A DNA stretch of 64,000 nt, from contig JARLHV010000170.1 in assembly GCA_031292055.1 (NCBI GenBank), positions 62,001 through 126,000 on the forward strand, written 5' to 3'. The translations under genes were made by a program, and so were the position numbers. Source of the DNA: Desulfosporosinus sp. GTDB taxonomy: Bacteria > Bacillota > Desulfitobacteriia > Desulfitobacteriales > Desulfitobacteriaceae. The notes below the pieces were generated by a model. That model worked only from the letters and a program-made list of their open reading frames with translations. It was not told the DNA's origin and did not search any database. The number at the start of each line of letters is the position of its first letter. Position 1 is the stretch's first letter. Below, one piece after another: positions 27,199 through 35,810 of this stretch.

Positions 27199-27477
27199 TT
27201 ATGTTGGCTCAGATGGCACACTCGCACGCGATTTCGCTTTTTCAAGTCTGTAAATGAAAGCTAGGATCTCTGCCACGGCCCGATAAAGCTGGGGTGGAAT
27301 TTCCTTTGTCAGCTCTATCTGCATCAATGCTTCAACTAACACCTCATTCTTTTGGATGGGAATTCCTTCTGCTTCAGCGGCTTCGATCATTTTTCGAGCA
27401 ATTTCACCTACCCCTTTGGCTACGATCCGGGGTGCTCCTGTTTGATCATAAACTAGGGCTGCTGCCTTCTCTTTCAT
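27199..27477 (-). CDS. FlhB-like cytoplasmic-domain protein (YlqH type)
   Basis: A 92-residue protein equivalent to the C-terminal cytoplasmic domain of FlhB/YscU (AAALVYDQTGAPRIVAKGVGEIARKMIEAAEAEGIPI, then an amphipathic C-terminus). The export-gate transmembrane part and the NPTH autocleavage motif are absent, as in Bacillus YlqH and FhlB proteins. Such proteins can replace the FlhB C-terminus in flagellar export. It overlaps the upstream FliK-like gene by four bases, so the pair is coupled. Confidence 0.85.
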   Translation of the reverse strand: MKEKAAALVYDQTGAPRIVAKGVGEIARKMIEAAEAEGIPIQKNEVLVEALMQIELTKEIPPQLYRAVAEILAFIYRLEKAKSRASVPSEPT

Positions 27478-28580
27478 CTCTGAACATCAACTCCACTTCG
27501 CCTAATCCCTTGGAGGAAATTCTGAAATTCTACGTTCTGCTCAAGATCTCCCGTTTCGACTTTGGCGATATTAAAACCAAGCTTGGAAAATTCCGCCCTC
27601 GTTGCGGGCATAACCGCCTCAAGAAGTTGGGGCAGGAAGGGAAGATTATGGGTGAGGACGCGGAAAGTGAGTGAATCCTGATTGAAATAAGCATCAATCC
27701 CAATCTCGCCCAGTTGCTGAGTTTCCATCTGGATCGCCACGCGACAGTGTTGTTCATCCATTTTGGCTCCTTTGCGAGCACTTTCAATCGCTATTTGTGC
27801 TGGCATATACTGTCCCTGATTTAGTAACGGAAGATGGAGTAGCATAAAACCATTATCTAGGGTTCCGGTTTTAAACCACAGCTGTTGTCCAGTTATTTTT
27901 TGGAGCAAATGAGCCAAGGGCCCCTCAGAATCAAGAAGATCCTGCCCTTCTTGATTCTGGATCGCTTCCAGGAGCTTGAATTTAAAGGTGTCTTTTAGGC
28001 TATTTTTCTCAACTTCCTTGGCTGGAGAATTTAGTTTTAGCATCTGTTGAATGCGTTGTTCATAATCCAGGCCAAGGTTTCTTAAACACTCTATAAGCTT
28101 TTCTGCTCCATTTTCCTCTGACAACCCCTCCCACTCTGGAATTGATTTGCGCAAATTTATGATAAATTCATCAGTCATTGACCCCTGAATACTCTCCACT
28201 AAAGTACCTAACAATTCCGAATTTGCGCTAGGAAATGTTTTGAGGAGAGTTATAATATCCTGATTAATAGGCAATCCTCTTTCAGCAAGCTGCTGAAACT
28301 GTTGAGAGACCACCGGTTTATCTCCTTGCTTGTCCAGCCCAGGTTCGCGGATCAACTGTAAGTTACCCTCTTTTATCTCTCCTACCTTAACCCAGAATTT
28401 TTCTCCTAATTCAGTTGAGGTTTCCAAAAGGGCGAACATGTCTTGCCCTTTGACCCGAATAGTTCCTTCACCATCTCCTGTTTTCTGAACAACTTCCACT
28501 AATAGTCGCTCGCCAGGACGCCATTGATTAACTCCTGCGCCTTTGAGCGCTCCGGGCGCTAATATGCCGCCTATTTCCAT
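27474..28580 (-). CDS. FliK-like/YlqG-type protein
   Basis: A 368-residue soluble protein whose C-terminal domain (about 230-350; LWFKTGTLDNGFMLLHLPLL, CRVAIQMETQQLGEIGIDAYF, LTFRVLTHN) resembles the FliK hook-length control C-terminal domain. The N-terminal part is low in conserved motifs. AGGAGGG precedes the ATG. Being coupled to an FlhB-like gene mirrors the FliK-FlhB partnership in flagellar export, yet no flagellar genes are nearby. Role in export specificity is inferred. Confidence 0.7.
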   Translation of the reverse strand: MEIGGILAPGALKGAGVNQWRPGERLLVEVVQKTGDGEGTIRVKGQDMFALLETSTELGEKFWVKVGEIKEGNLQLIREPGLDKQGDKPVVSQQFQQLAERGLPINQDIITLLKTFPSANSELLGTLVESIQGSMTDEFIINLRKSIPEWEGLSEENGAEKLIECLRNLGLDYEQRIQQMLKLNSPAKEVEKNSLKDTFKFKLLEAIQNQEGQDLLDSEGPLAHLLQKITGQQLWFKTGTLDNGFMLLHLPLLNQGQYMPAQIAIESARKGAKMDEQHCRVAIQMETQQLGEIGIDAYFNQDSLTFRVLTHNLPFLPQLLEAVMPATRAEFSKLGFNIAKVETGDLEQNVEFQNFLQGIRRSGVDVQR

Positions 28581-28616
28581 TCGACGGACCCTCCTTATGT
28601 TATTATAGTAACTACG

Positions 28617-28656
28617 AAAAACAGCTTAGGATAATTACTTGTCCCAAGCTGTTTTT
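28617..28656 (-). terminator. Rho-independent terminator
   Basis: Arms AAAAACAGCTT and AAGCTGTTTTT lie 21 bases past the stop of 28677-29267, with a T-run built into the minus-strand arm. Confidence 0.8.
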
Positions 28657-28676
28657 ATGCCCTCCAATCTTGGCAT

Positions 28677-29267
28677 TCACTTTTGACGGAAATTTTTAAA
28701 CTTCGTTTTAGCCTCTTGAATTTTAACATTTTCCAGGGACTGCTTGAGATAGCTTAAGGCTTTGAGAGTAGCAGGGTCCAAGCGCTCAGCAACATTTGAG
28801 CAAGCTTGATCTCCACTGATAAGTTTATGTACCTTTCGGTAGGAATGCTTTTTGGAGTGATGCAGGCCTCGACTGGAAGTCTTATTCTCCGGTCCAGGTT
28901 TGGATTTTTGGGGAACGTCGGATGACTTTTTCTTAGCAAGTAAGGGCAGACTGCTTTCCGACATGGTTTGAACTGCAGGTGGCGGCGAATCCGGCGGAAA
29001 TTCTTTTTCGACCCATTCCTGAACACAAGCTGGGTTTTTGGTCACCACGAATACTTCTTGAATGGAACCATTACTTTTCAGCAAAAGCTTGCATCCTGTT
29101 TGGGTCTCATATTTATAGACAATCCCCCGTTCTGAGGAATGACTAACGTCAATAACGCCAGGAATAATGTCAGTTACTTCCGAGAGACGGCCTAAATTTT
29201 CAAGCCAAAGCAAAGCATTCTGAATGATGCCGTGTTCACGTTTCACCTTATTCCTGCGATATTTCAT
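28677..29267 (-). CDS. DUF2103-like protein, unknown
   Basis: A protein of about 196 residues with a basic N-terminus (MKYRRNKVKREHGII), a conserved-looking core (EVTDIIPGVIDVSHS, GIVYKYETQTGCKLLLKSNGSIQEVFVV) and a low-complexity Lys/Ser/Pro linker before a helical end. The core recalls DUF2103, annotated as metal binding, but this is from memory of the pattern only. GGTGG favours the ATG at 29265-29267 over the GTG three codons earlier. It is 15 bases from the YfcE-type gene upstream, so probably co-transcribed. Confidence 0.6.
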   Translation of the reverse strand: MKYRRNKVKREHGIIQNALLWLENLGRLSEVTDIIPGVIDVSHSSERGIVYKYETQTGCKLLLKSNGSIQEVFVVTKNPACVQEWVEKEFPPDSPPPAVQTMSESSLPLLAKKKSSDVPQKSKPGPENKTSSRGLHHSKKHSYRKVHKLISGDQACSNVAERLDPATLKALSYLKQSLENVKIQEAKTKFKNFRQK

Positions 29268-29282
29268 ATCTTCCACCGGCTT

Positions 29283-29765
29283 TCAAAAGTACAAATGGTT
29301 TGCCTTAATCTGCTTTGGCTGGATATCCAATAGTCCAAAAGAATATTGGGGCTCACGCCTTTTGTCCGTCGGAGAACCTGGATTGAACAACAAAATGCCA
29401 TTTCGCCATTCCAGGAATGGGGTATGACTGTGACCGAAAACAATCAGATCAACGGAAGTTTCCTTAAATGCGGCATAAGCACGCTCTGGTGTACTATTTC
29501 CCTTGCCCGCATTTCCATGAACTAATCCAATTTTCCAAGTTTCACATTCAATTACATCACGCTCAGGCAAGGCAACATCCCAATTATCACAATTTCCTCT
29601 CACCGCTCGAACTGGTGCAATACAAGCCAACTCCTCTAACAAACCCATATGAGTCAAGTCACCAGCGTGAATAATCATATCGATTTGAGTTAAGTGTTCC
29701 CAAACAAAGCGAGGAAGAGATTTTCCTTCTCGTAAATGAGTATCTGACAACACGGCGATACGCAC
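29283..29765 (-). CDS. YfcE/MJ0936-type metallophosphoesterase
   Basis: A calcineurin-like phosphodiesterase of about 160 residues, full length for the family. All metal motifs are present: LSDTHLREG (D.H), HAGDL (GD), RGNCDN (GNCD) and GHSHTP (GH.H). Members hydrolyse phosphodiesters and need Mn or similar metals; the physiological substrate is unknown. AGAGGTG is best spaced for the GTG at 29763-29765, three codons inside the longest frame. It lies between mqnE and the DUF2103-like gene. Confidence 0.88.
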   Translation of the reverse strand: MRIAVLSDTHLREGKSLPRFVWEHLTQIDMIIHAGDLTHMGLLEELACIAPVRAVRGNCDNWDVALPERDVIECETWKIGLVHGNAGKGNSTPERAYAAFKETSVDLIVFGHSHTPFLEWRNGILLFNPGSPTDKRREPQYSFGLLDIQPKQIKANHLYF

Positions 29766-29808
29766 TTGATTCACCTCTTGGTTTCTATCGCTTGCCTCTA
29801 AGCACTGA

Positions 29809-30909
29809 TTAAGGCAGAATTGTTTTTAAAACATGATAATAGGTATCCCGTTCCACGGCCTTTAAACCTGCTTCATGAATCATATGGATAAGCTGTTGTT
29901 CGCTTTGCATTTGGGGACTGGTCGCACCTGCTGTATGATAAATTTTCTCTTCGCGAACAACCCCATCCAGATCATTTGCCCCGAATGAAAGAGCCATCTG
30001 AGCAACTTGAGGACTGGAAGACACCCAATAAGCTTTAATATAAAGAAAATTATCTAATATTAAGCGGGCAACGGCAATCACTTTTAACGTCCGAAGTGCA
30101 CTCGCTTGAGGAACCTCTTCAAATTTAGTGTTTTTGGGATGAAAGGCAGTAGGGATCAGGGCATAAAAACCCTTCGTTTCATCTTGCAGATCTCGTAAAG
30201 CCAGAAGATGATCGATCAACTCCTCATCGGTTTCAATAATACCATAGAGGATATTGGCATTAGTAGGTATTCCAAGCTGATGGGCAAGACGATGAATCTC
30301 TAACCAGCGTTTTCCACTTAATTTTCCAGGGCAAATAATCTCTCGAACCCTAGGACTGAAATTTTCTGCTCCACCGCCTGGAATAAAGCTGAGTCCTGCT
30401 TCCTTAAACGTTTTGAGAATTTCGACAATTGGTACATTCTCCATCTGAGCAAAATAATCATATTCTGCTGCAGTGAACGCTTTCAAACTGACTTGAGGAG
30501 CCCTTTCTTTAATTTTGCGAATCATATCCAAGTAATATGCAAAGGGCAATTCCGGATGTATCCCTCCGACAATATGAATTTCCGTTACTCCTTGAGCGGC
30601 GAATTGCCCTGCTTTATCAACCACTTCTTCAATGGACATCGTATAAGACCCATTTTCGCCAAGATCTTTAGCAAAAGCACAAAATCCACACCGCACTTTA
30701 CATACATTACTATAGTTTATATGGGCATTATTATTAAAAAATACCTGATCACCAGTCATAGCGCGTCTTCGTTCATTCGCTAGGTAACCCAGACCAAGTA
30801 GGTTGGTTGTTTGTAAAAGTTGCAGACCATCTTCTTGATTAAGCCGTTGATCCTGGATCATTTTTTGATATACATTTTCTAATCCGTTTAATATTGGATC
30901 AAATTCCAC
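29809..30909 (-). CDS. mqnE: Aminofutalosine synthase (radical SAM)
   Basis: A 366-residue radical SAM enzyme of the futalosine menaquinone pathway. The cluster motif CKVRCGFC (C.x3.C.x2.C, about residues 70-77) sits after NNNAHINYSNV. IHIVGGIHPELPFAYYLDM, KAFTAAEYDYF and GANDLDGVVREEKIYHTAGA favour MqnE over MqnC, which lacks the DLDG..EKI.H.AGA tail. It joins aminofutalosine precursors made after MqnA. The start is GTG behind AAGGG. It is 17 kb from mqnA, so the pathway is dispersed. Confidence 0.9.
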   Translation of the reverse strand: MEFDPILNGLENVYQKMIQDQRLNQEDGLQLLQTTNLLGLGYLANERRRAMTGDQVFFNNNAHINYSNVCKVRCGFCAFAKDLGENGSYTMSIEEVVDKAGQFAAQGVTEIHIVGGIHPELPFAYYLDMIRKIKERAPQVSLKAFTAAEYDYFAQMENVPIVEILKTFKEAGLSFIPGGGAENFSPRVREIICPGKLSGKRWLEIHRLAHQLGIPTNANILYGIIETDEELIDHLLALRDLQDETKGFYALIPTAFHPKNTKFEEVPQASALRTLKVIAVARLILDNFLYIKAYWVSSSPQVAQMALSFGANDLDGVVREEKIYHTAGATSPQMQSEQQLIHMIHEAGLKAVERDTYYHVLKTILP

Positions 30910-30997
30910 TCCTGACCCTTCTTTCCCGAAATTGTTATTTATTTTTATTATAACATAATTCTTGAATTTCGAGAAAAGATAATGAACAGCTAAAAAA

Positions 30998-31026
30998 GGA
31001 CTGTAAGTAATTTTTACTTACAGTCC
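30998..31026 (-). terminator. Rho-independent terminator
   Basis: Arms GGACTGTAAGTA and TACTTACAGTCC lie 10 bases after the stop of 31036-31410, followed on the minus strand by TTTTTTAG. Confidence 0.85.
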
Positions 31027-31035
31027 CAAGAATCG

Positions 31036-31410
31036 TTAATGATAATATTTCAGAGCCTGATGACGTTGACGTTTGATTGCCTTACGCACTTCATTAGCAA
31101 CTCGCCATGTTTCTGGTTGATTGGGTGTTATTAACTCCAATCTTCCAGATCGTTTATCGATTAGTATATCAACTGTGGGCTTACGCCCTTGAGCTTTCTC
31201 TCCCGGGTGTAGAATATCAATTCCAATTTTATGCTCATCATAGTGTGGAGGAACGAGGTAATTCAAAACTTCTTCCGTGGCATCCATTAACTCTACAACT
31301 TGTTCTTGAGGATATCCTTCTCGCAAAAGGATATCTCGCACTTGATTTAAGGGATGCTCGAGTGTGAGTAGCATCTGGGCGCGCTGCACTAAATTATAAT
31401 CGATGTCCAT
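31036..31410 (-). CDS. Unknown soluble protein
   Basis: A 124-residue protein with a helical N-terminal half (LVQRAQMLLTLEHPLNQVRDILLREGYPQEQVVELMD) that resembles a UBA-like three-helix unit, and a beta segment (TVDILIDKRSGRLELI) before a basic helical end. AAGAGGTGG precedes the ATG. The family is not recognised and it is flanked by a strong terminator, so it is probably a single-gene unit. Confidence 0.6.
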   Translation of the reverse strand: MDIDYNLVQRAQMLLTLEHPLNQVRDILLREGYPQEQVVELMDATEEVLNYLVPPHYDEHKIGIDILHPGEKAQGRKPTVDILIDKRSGRLELITPNQPETWRVANEVRKAIKRQRHQALKYYH

Positions 31411-31553
31411 ATGCCACCTCTTCTTTATATTTTATTTATATTTAATTAATATGCTTTCATTTTTCCCTCAACCTTTCTAATGAATACTGATACATCTTAA
31501 CGGAATTGGATTTTATTTCTATATTAGTATTGTTTTAACTAAGGAGGTTTATT

Positions 31554-31997
31554 ATGTCGAAATTACTTTCTCTTCCTTTTTTGATTGCAGCTTTTTCGGG
31601 AATCGCAATGGCGATACAAGGCACTCTAAATTCATCCTTAAGTCAAAAAACATCGCTGCTTTCCGCAACCCTTATTGTCCATATCATCGGTACACTTGTC
31701 GCTTTAATTGCCGTGCTTGCCTGGCGAACTCCCCTTCTAAACTACCACTGGGGTTCTGTTCCTTGGTATCTATATCTGGGCGGTATACTCAGCGTCCTTA
31801 TTGTCGGACTCGTTGCTACAAGCATCCCCAAAGCAGGTGTATGTAACGCAACCACAGCGATTATCATCGGCCAAGTTAGTATGGCTGTACTTATCGATCA
31901 TTTCGGATGGTTCGGCATGAGCCGCCTGGCTTGGACTCCATGGCAACTGCTTGGAATCGCTTTATTTGCCGCAGGAGCCAAACTCCTCTTCCGCTAG
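31554..31997 (+). CDS. DMT family transporter (YdcZ/DUF606 type)
   Basis: A 147-residue membrane protein with five predicted hydrophobic helices. The N-terminal FSGIAMAIQGTLNSSLSQKTSLLSATLIVHIIGTLVALI pattern is characteristic of the DUF606/YdcZ branch of the drug-metabolite transporter superfamily. Some members act as a pair of half-transporters; here only one is present. AAGGAGG precedes the ATG. The substrate is unknown. Confidence 0.85.
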   Translation: MSKLLSLPFLIAAFSGIAMAIQGTLNSSLSQKTSLLSATLIVHIIGTLVALIAVLAWRTPLLNYHWGSVPWYLYLGGILSVLIVGLVATSIPKAGVCNATTAIIIGQVSMAVLIDHFGWFGMSRLAWTPWQLLGIALFAAGAKLLFR

Positions 31998-32007
31998 TTC
32001 TTTATCA

Positions 32008-32538
32008 TTATTTATTGGCCCTGCCCACAATTATGGCCATATTATTAATAATTGTAGAGACTTCTTCACTGACCATAAATTTTTGGATTTGACCGTTAGC
32101 TACTAATATGACGGTACTTTTCCCTCCAACGTTTTGATCACTTTCCATCAATCGGAGAAGAAAAGCATAAGCATCACTACTTACTGCGAGCTGCTTAAAC
32201 TCTCCTTCAGCGATAAAGATAACCCAATATCCGGCGGAAACTTCGTTTTTGCTATTATAGAGGGCAGTCGATACACTTGAAACGTCTTGTCCCAGCACCG
32301 TCTGGGGATCATTTTCAACTGTGTTTAAGTTCGTTGAATTATTCAGTGTATAATTGTCATTGAGCTCATTGAGCGTACTCGTTTGATTTACCGGGTCAGC
32401 CAGACGTGAGTATATATCCTTGAAAAAATTAGGAAATAAAATATAACCGACAACCCCGATTATAATAAGCCATAAAGCCAAGGCTTGTAAATCCTGCCCT
32501 AGATCGTTACGTGGTGGCCGTCCCAAGGCACTTGGCAT
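32008..32538 (-). CDS. Membrane-anchored protein of unknown function
   Basis: A 176-residue protein with one N-terminal transmembrane helix (LALWLIIIGVVGYILFPNFF, about 18-37) after a short cytoplasmic start, and an acidic extracytoplasmic domain (YWVIFIAEGEFKQLAVSSDAYAFLL). The frame is open upstream to 32622, but GGGAGGGGGAAGG is placed exactly for the ATG at 32536-32538. It diverges from uvrC. No family is recognised. Confidence 0.6.
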   Translation of the reverse strand: MPSALGRPPRNDLGQDLQALALWLIIIGVVGYILFPNFFKDIYSRLADPVNQTSTLNELNDNYTLNNSTNLNTVENDPQTVLGQDVSSVSTALYNSKNEVSAGYWVIFIAEGEFKQLAVSSDAYAFLLRLMESDQNVGGKSTVILVANGQIQKFMVSEEVSTIINNMAIIVGRANK

Positions 32539-32664
32539 ACCTTCCCCCTCCCTTAATATCTCATCGTTGGCATATACATATATACGTTCATTTTTATAAA
32601 GATATGTGTAAGAAACTTGCATCGTCCAATCCCACCCTCTAGAATAAGAGCTGAGGTGGGAAAA

Positions 32665-34437
32665 ATGGATCTACTTCGACAAAAACTGACCTTGCTACCA
32701 GAGAAACCAGGTGTGTATCTGATGAAAGATACTCTGGGTCAGATTATTTATGTCGGTAAAGCGAAACTCTTGAAAAATCGGGTCAAATCTTATTTTAGCG
32801 GATCACACGAGGGCAAAACTGAGCGACTTGTCAGCCAAATCGTTGATTTCGAATATATCGTGACCGATTCCGAAGTTGAGGCTCTCGTCTTAGAATGCAA
32901 TTTAATTAAAAAACATAATCCAAAGTACAATATTCTCTTGCGCGATGATAAAACCTATCCTTATTTGATCATTACTGAAGAAGACCACCCGCGCATACTC
33001 GTCACACGACAAGTAAAAAAAGGCAGAGGTAAATATTTCGGCCCTTATCCGAATGCAACCGCAGCTAAAGAAGCTGCCCGTTTACTTAATCGACTGTTCC
33101 CATTTCGAAAATGCCGTCAAATTCCCACCCGGCCTTGTCTTTATTATCATTTAGAACAATGCCTTGCCCCTTGCGTCACAGATGTTGCGTTAAATGTTTA
33201 CGGAGAGATGCGCAGAGATGTTTCGACGTTTCTAAAAGGAGACCAAAGCAAGATCATCACACTCTTAGAGGAAAAAATGCAAACAGCGTCCGAAACACTC
33301 CACTATGAACGGGCAAGAGAATATCGAGACCTGATCGAAGATTTGAAACTCCTCCGGGAAAAACAAAACATCACACTCAATGATTTTATTGACCGCGACG
33401 TTATCGGTTATGCTATAACCACGGACCAGATGTGCCTGCAAATTTTTTATTTTAGACAAGGAAAGTTGCTAGCACGCGATAGCTTCATCTTTCCATATTA
33501 TGAGGAACCTGAGGAAGCTTTCATCTCTTTTGTCGCTCAATTCTATATTGAACGCACAGTATGGCCTCCGGAAATCTTACTCCCACCGATTGAATCCCTG
33601 GTTCTATCAAACCTATTTCCTATCACAGTTCCTCAAAAAGGAAAGAAACGGGATCTGGTACAGATGGCGATGTCCAATGCCCAGTCCACCCTTCACGATC
33701 AAATTACATTAGAAGTACGTCAACAATCTGAAACCCAACAAGCTCTGACCACACTTGGGGAGCTCTTAAAGATTCCGGATCCAAACCGAATTGAAGCTTT
33801 TGACATTTCAAACATAGCTGGAACACATACTGTTGCCGGCATGGTCCAATTTATCGAGGGCAAAGCCCAGCGCCAAGGTTACCGAAAATATAAAATTCAA
33901 CCTATGGAGACATCGGATGATACGGCTGCTATGAGGCAAGTTGTTCTGCGCCGGTATACACGGTTAGTTTCAGAAAACGGCCCTCTGCCGAATTTAATTT
34001 TAGTTGATGGCGGTAAAGGCCAAATCACTGCGGCTTCAAAAGCTCTTAAGGAACTTAACTTAACGATTCCCGTTGCCGGAATGGTAAAAAATGATCGACA
34101 CCAAACCCACGGACTCTTGGATCAATCAGGTAATCTGGTCGCTTTGCCCAAAAGTCATCCTGCCTTTTATTTGCTCAGCAGGATCCAAAATGAAGTCCAT
34201 CGCTTTGCCATCACGTTTCATCGTCAACAGAGGGCCAATAGCATGACCCTCTCTGCGCTCGATGACATCGCGGGTATAGGACCAAAACGCAAACAACAAC
34301 TGTTACGTCATTTTTCATCTCTAGACGACATTCAGCGTGCCAGTATCCTGGAACTTCAAGCCGCCGGCCTGCCCCAAAGCGCAGCCGCAATGATCTATCA
34401 ATATTTTCACGCGACGCCCTCACCTGCGCCGTCGTAA
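32665..34437 (+). CDS. uvrC: Excinuclease ABC subunit C
   Basis: A UvrC of about 590 residues. The N-terminal GIY-YIG nuclease (KPGVYLMKD...IIYVGKAKLLKNRVKSYF, about 14-45) makes the 3' incision; the UVR motif follows near residues 200-235; the C-terminal RNase H-like nuclease has FDISNIAGTHTVAGM with the catalytic Asp and LVDGGKGQ; tandem helix-hairpin-helix motifs (LDDIAGIGPKRKQQLL) end it. GAGGTGGG sets the ATG at 32665 rather than the longer frame from 32617. A small Cys-containing gene follows 16 bases later. Confidence 0.96.
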   Translation: MDLLRQKLTLLPEKPGVYLMKDTLGQIIYVGKAKLLKNRVKSYFSGSHEGKTERLVSQIVDFEYIVTDSEVEALVLECNLIKKHNPKYNILLRDDKTYPYLIITEEDHPRILVTRQVKKGRGKYFGPYPNATAAKEAARLLNRLFPFRKCRQIPTRPCLYYHLEQCLAPCVTDVALNVYGEMRRDVSTFLKGDQSKIITLLEEKMQTASETLHYERAREYRDLIEDLKLLREKQNITLNDFIDRDVIGYAITTDQMCLQIFYFRQGKLLARDSFIFPYYEEPEEAFISFVAQFYIERTVWPPEILLPPIESLVLSNLFPITVPQKGKKRDLVQMAMSNAQSTLHDQITLEVRQQSETQQALTTLGELLKIPDPNRIEAFDISNIAGTHTVAGMVQFIEGKAQRQGYRKYKIQPMETSDDTAAMRQVVLRRYTRLVSENGPLPNLILVDGGKGQITAASKALKELNLTIPVAGMVKNDRHQTHGLLDQSGNLVALPKSHPAFYLLSRIQNEVHRFAITFHRQQRANSMTLSALDDIAGIGPKRKQQLLRHFSSLDDIQRASILELQAAGLPQSAAAMIYQYFHATPSPAPS

Positions 34438-34453
34438 AAGGAGAAATTTCTTC

Positions 34454-34618
34454 ATGATCTTAAATTACAGAGTTGAATTGTGCCGAAAGTGTTACTTCAA
34501 ACGAACTCACAAATGCTCAGTTTCAGATTCTTACATTCAAACTCCGTGGTTTCCCTTTGCTAAACCAGGCGGAGAATGTATCCACTACAAACCAGTTCCT
34601 TGGTTGCCAGAATTATAG
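34454..34618 (+). CDS. Small Cys-containing protein downstream of uvrC
   Basis: A 54-residue protein at ATG 34454, with AAAAGGAG ten or so bases upstream, beginning 16 bases after the uvrC stop. It carries CRKC, an HKC and a later CIH, a pattern suggesting a small zinc-binding fold, and ends KPVPWLPEL. Start site, spacing and composition look genuine. It is probably co-transcribed with uvrC. No function is recognised. Confidence 0.6.
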   Translation: MILNYRVELCRKCYFKRTHKCSVSDSYIQTPWFPFAKPGGECIHYKPVPWLPEL

Positions 34619-34636
34619 TCCATTTATAGCACAACC

Positions 34637-34678
34637 AAAAGTACGATAGGAACTACACAAAGTTCCTATCGTACTTTT
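34637..34678. terminator. Bidirectional terminator between uvrC operon and NlpC gene
   Basis: Perfect 18-base arms (AAAAGTACGATAGGAACT and its complement, 34637-34654 and 34661-34678) around a 6-base loop, with A-rich and T-rich ends suiting both convergent transcripts. Confidence 0.8.
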
Positions 34679-34691
34679 CAACCAGGCGATA

Positions 34692-35429
34692 CTAAGGGCG
34701 ACGAGCACCAAGATAACGGTGCGCATAATAGTCACTACTAAGGCTGGAAATACTCACGCCACTATTGGACGCCTCAACAAATCGTCCACCGCCGATATAA
34801 ATACCGACATGAGACGCTCCTTGAGCATAGGTTGAAAAAAACACCAAGTCACCTGATTGTAATTGAGCTCGGTTTATAGCTGACCCCACACAAAATTGCT
34901 CAGCAGCAGTTCTTGGCAAAGAAATGCCTGAGTTCTTATAGACATATTGGGTAAATCCCGAACAATCAAAGCCACTGCGGCTGGAACCTCCAAAGACGTA
35001 AGGAACTCCTTCTAGGCTTAAAGCATGATCCACAAGCTCAGAACTATTAGATCGGGATACCTTTTTCTGAGATACTGCTGCTACTTGAACAGGTTTTTTG
35101 CTGTTTGTAGTGGATTTAGTAGTCTGTGTTGTTGGCGTGGGTAGAGCTACGTCTGCAACTGACCTACTTTGACTTGAAACACGTTTCTTCGACGAGGAAG
35201 CAGTTTGGGTTATCACAGGGCTAGCAATCCATTGCATTTGTTTACGCACTACTTCTGTATAGGTTCCGGTTGGTACGTTGATTGAAGCCACCTGTCTTGG
35301 CTTCATTAATGGACGGATGGGGATGGCTATAGTTTGGTTCGAAGCCAAGGCTGGAAGGCTACTTGCTAAAAGTAAGCCGGCCAAAGTTGCGCTGCCCAGC
35401 CACATCCGCATCGATGAGGAAATCAGCAA
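34692..35429 (-). CDS. Exported NlpC/P60 peptidoglycan hydrolase
   Basis: A protein of about 245 residues with an N-terminal signal peptide (SATLAGLLLASSLPALAS), a Ser/Thr/Gln-rich linker (about 60-125) and a C-terminal NlpC/P60 domain (about 130-245). Catalytic Cys lies in SGFDCSGFTQYVY and His in ASHVGIYIGGG, consistent with a gamma-D-glutamyl endopeptidase acting on the wall. A GTG at 35441 is possible; AAAGGTGG seven bases upstream favours the TTG at 35427-35429. A c-di-AMP riboswitch lies in the leader, so expression should respond to cell-wall and potassium state. Confidence 0.9.
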   Translation of the reverse strand: MLISSSMRMWLGSATLAGLLLASSLPALASNQTIAIPIRPLMKPRQVASINVPTGTYTEVVRKQMQWIASPVITQTASSSKKRVSSQSRSVADVALPTPTTQTTKSTTNSKKPVQVAAVSQKKVSRSNSSELVDHALSLEGVPYVFGGSSRSGFDCSGFTQYVYKNSGISLPRTAAEQFCVGSAINRAQLQSGDLVFFSTYAQGASHVGIYIGGGRFVEASNSGVSISSLSSDYYAHRYLGARRP

Positions 35430-35448
35430 AAAATTATCCACCTTTCAT

Positions 35449-35558
35449 AAGCTTACGAGGTTAGTTGACGGATTCGGGCCGAAGGTGTAGCCCTACACGT
35501 GAAAAAAGCACGCGATTCACCCCAAGATACTCCCCCGTTCCAAGTACATAAAGCTTAG
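35449..35558 (-). promoter_or_regulatory. c-di-AMP riboswitch (ydaO-yuaA motif)
   Basis: The minus strand shows the conserved ydaO-yuaA blocks in order: GGAACGGGGGA, GGGGTGAATC, GTAGGGCTACACC, TTCGGCCCGAATCCGTCA and GCTAACC-like CTAACCTCGTAAGC. TAAGCTT (35551-35557) and AAGCTTA (35449-35455) can form the closing P1 stem. It ends about 20 bases before the NlpC/P60 start. Genes for wall hydrolases are common targets of this riboswitch, which generally switches expression off when c-di-AMP binds. Confidence 0.9.
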
Positions 35559-35761
35559 ATTCAGCTTTTTACGTTTTATTATGATTTGACTGATACTTAT
35601 TCGATACATAACCCCAAAAATCCTGCAATATCTTAAAGGTAATATCTTGCTTTACGAAAATAATCGCCCTAGCCGTATCAACTAATACATTTCCCTTATC
35701 TACTCTATCTTACTCAGACTCTCCTGAAATGGAAACAACTACCAACTATTTTTCTTTGAAG

Positions 35762-35792
35762 AAAAAACAAGCGCCTCTCAAATTGAGAGGCG
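35762..35792 (-). terminator. Terminator of the structured RNA
   Basis: Arms CGCCTCTCAA and TTGAGAGGCG (35772-35781, 35783-35792) are followed on the minus strand by CTTGTTTTTTC. It sits just beyond the 3' end of the structured RNA. The stretch 35559-35761 shows nothing else recognisable. Confidence 0.75.
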
Positions 35793-35810
35793 TGTTTTCT
35801 TTGGGCGTTA

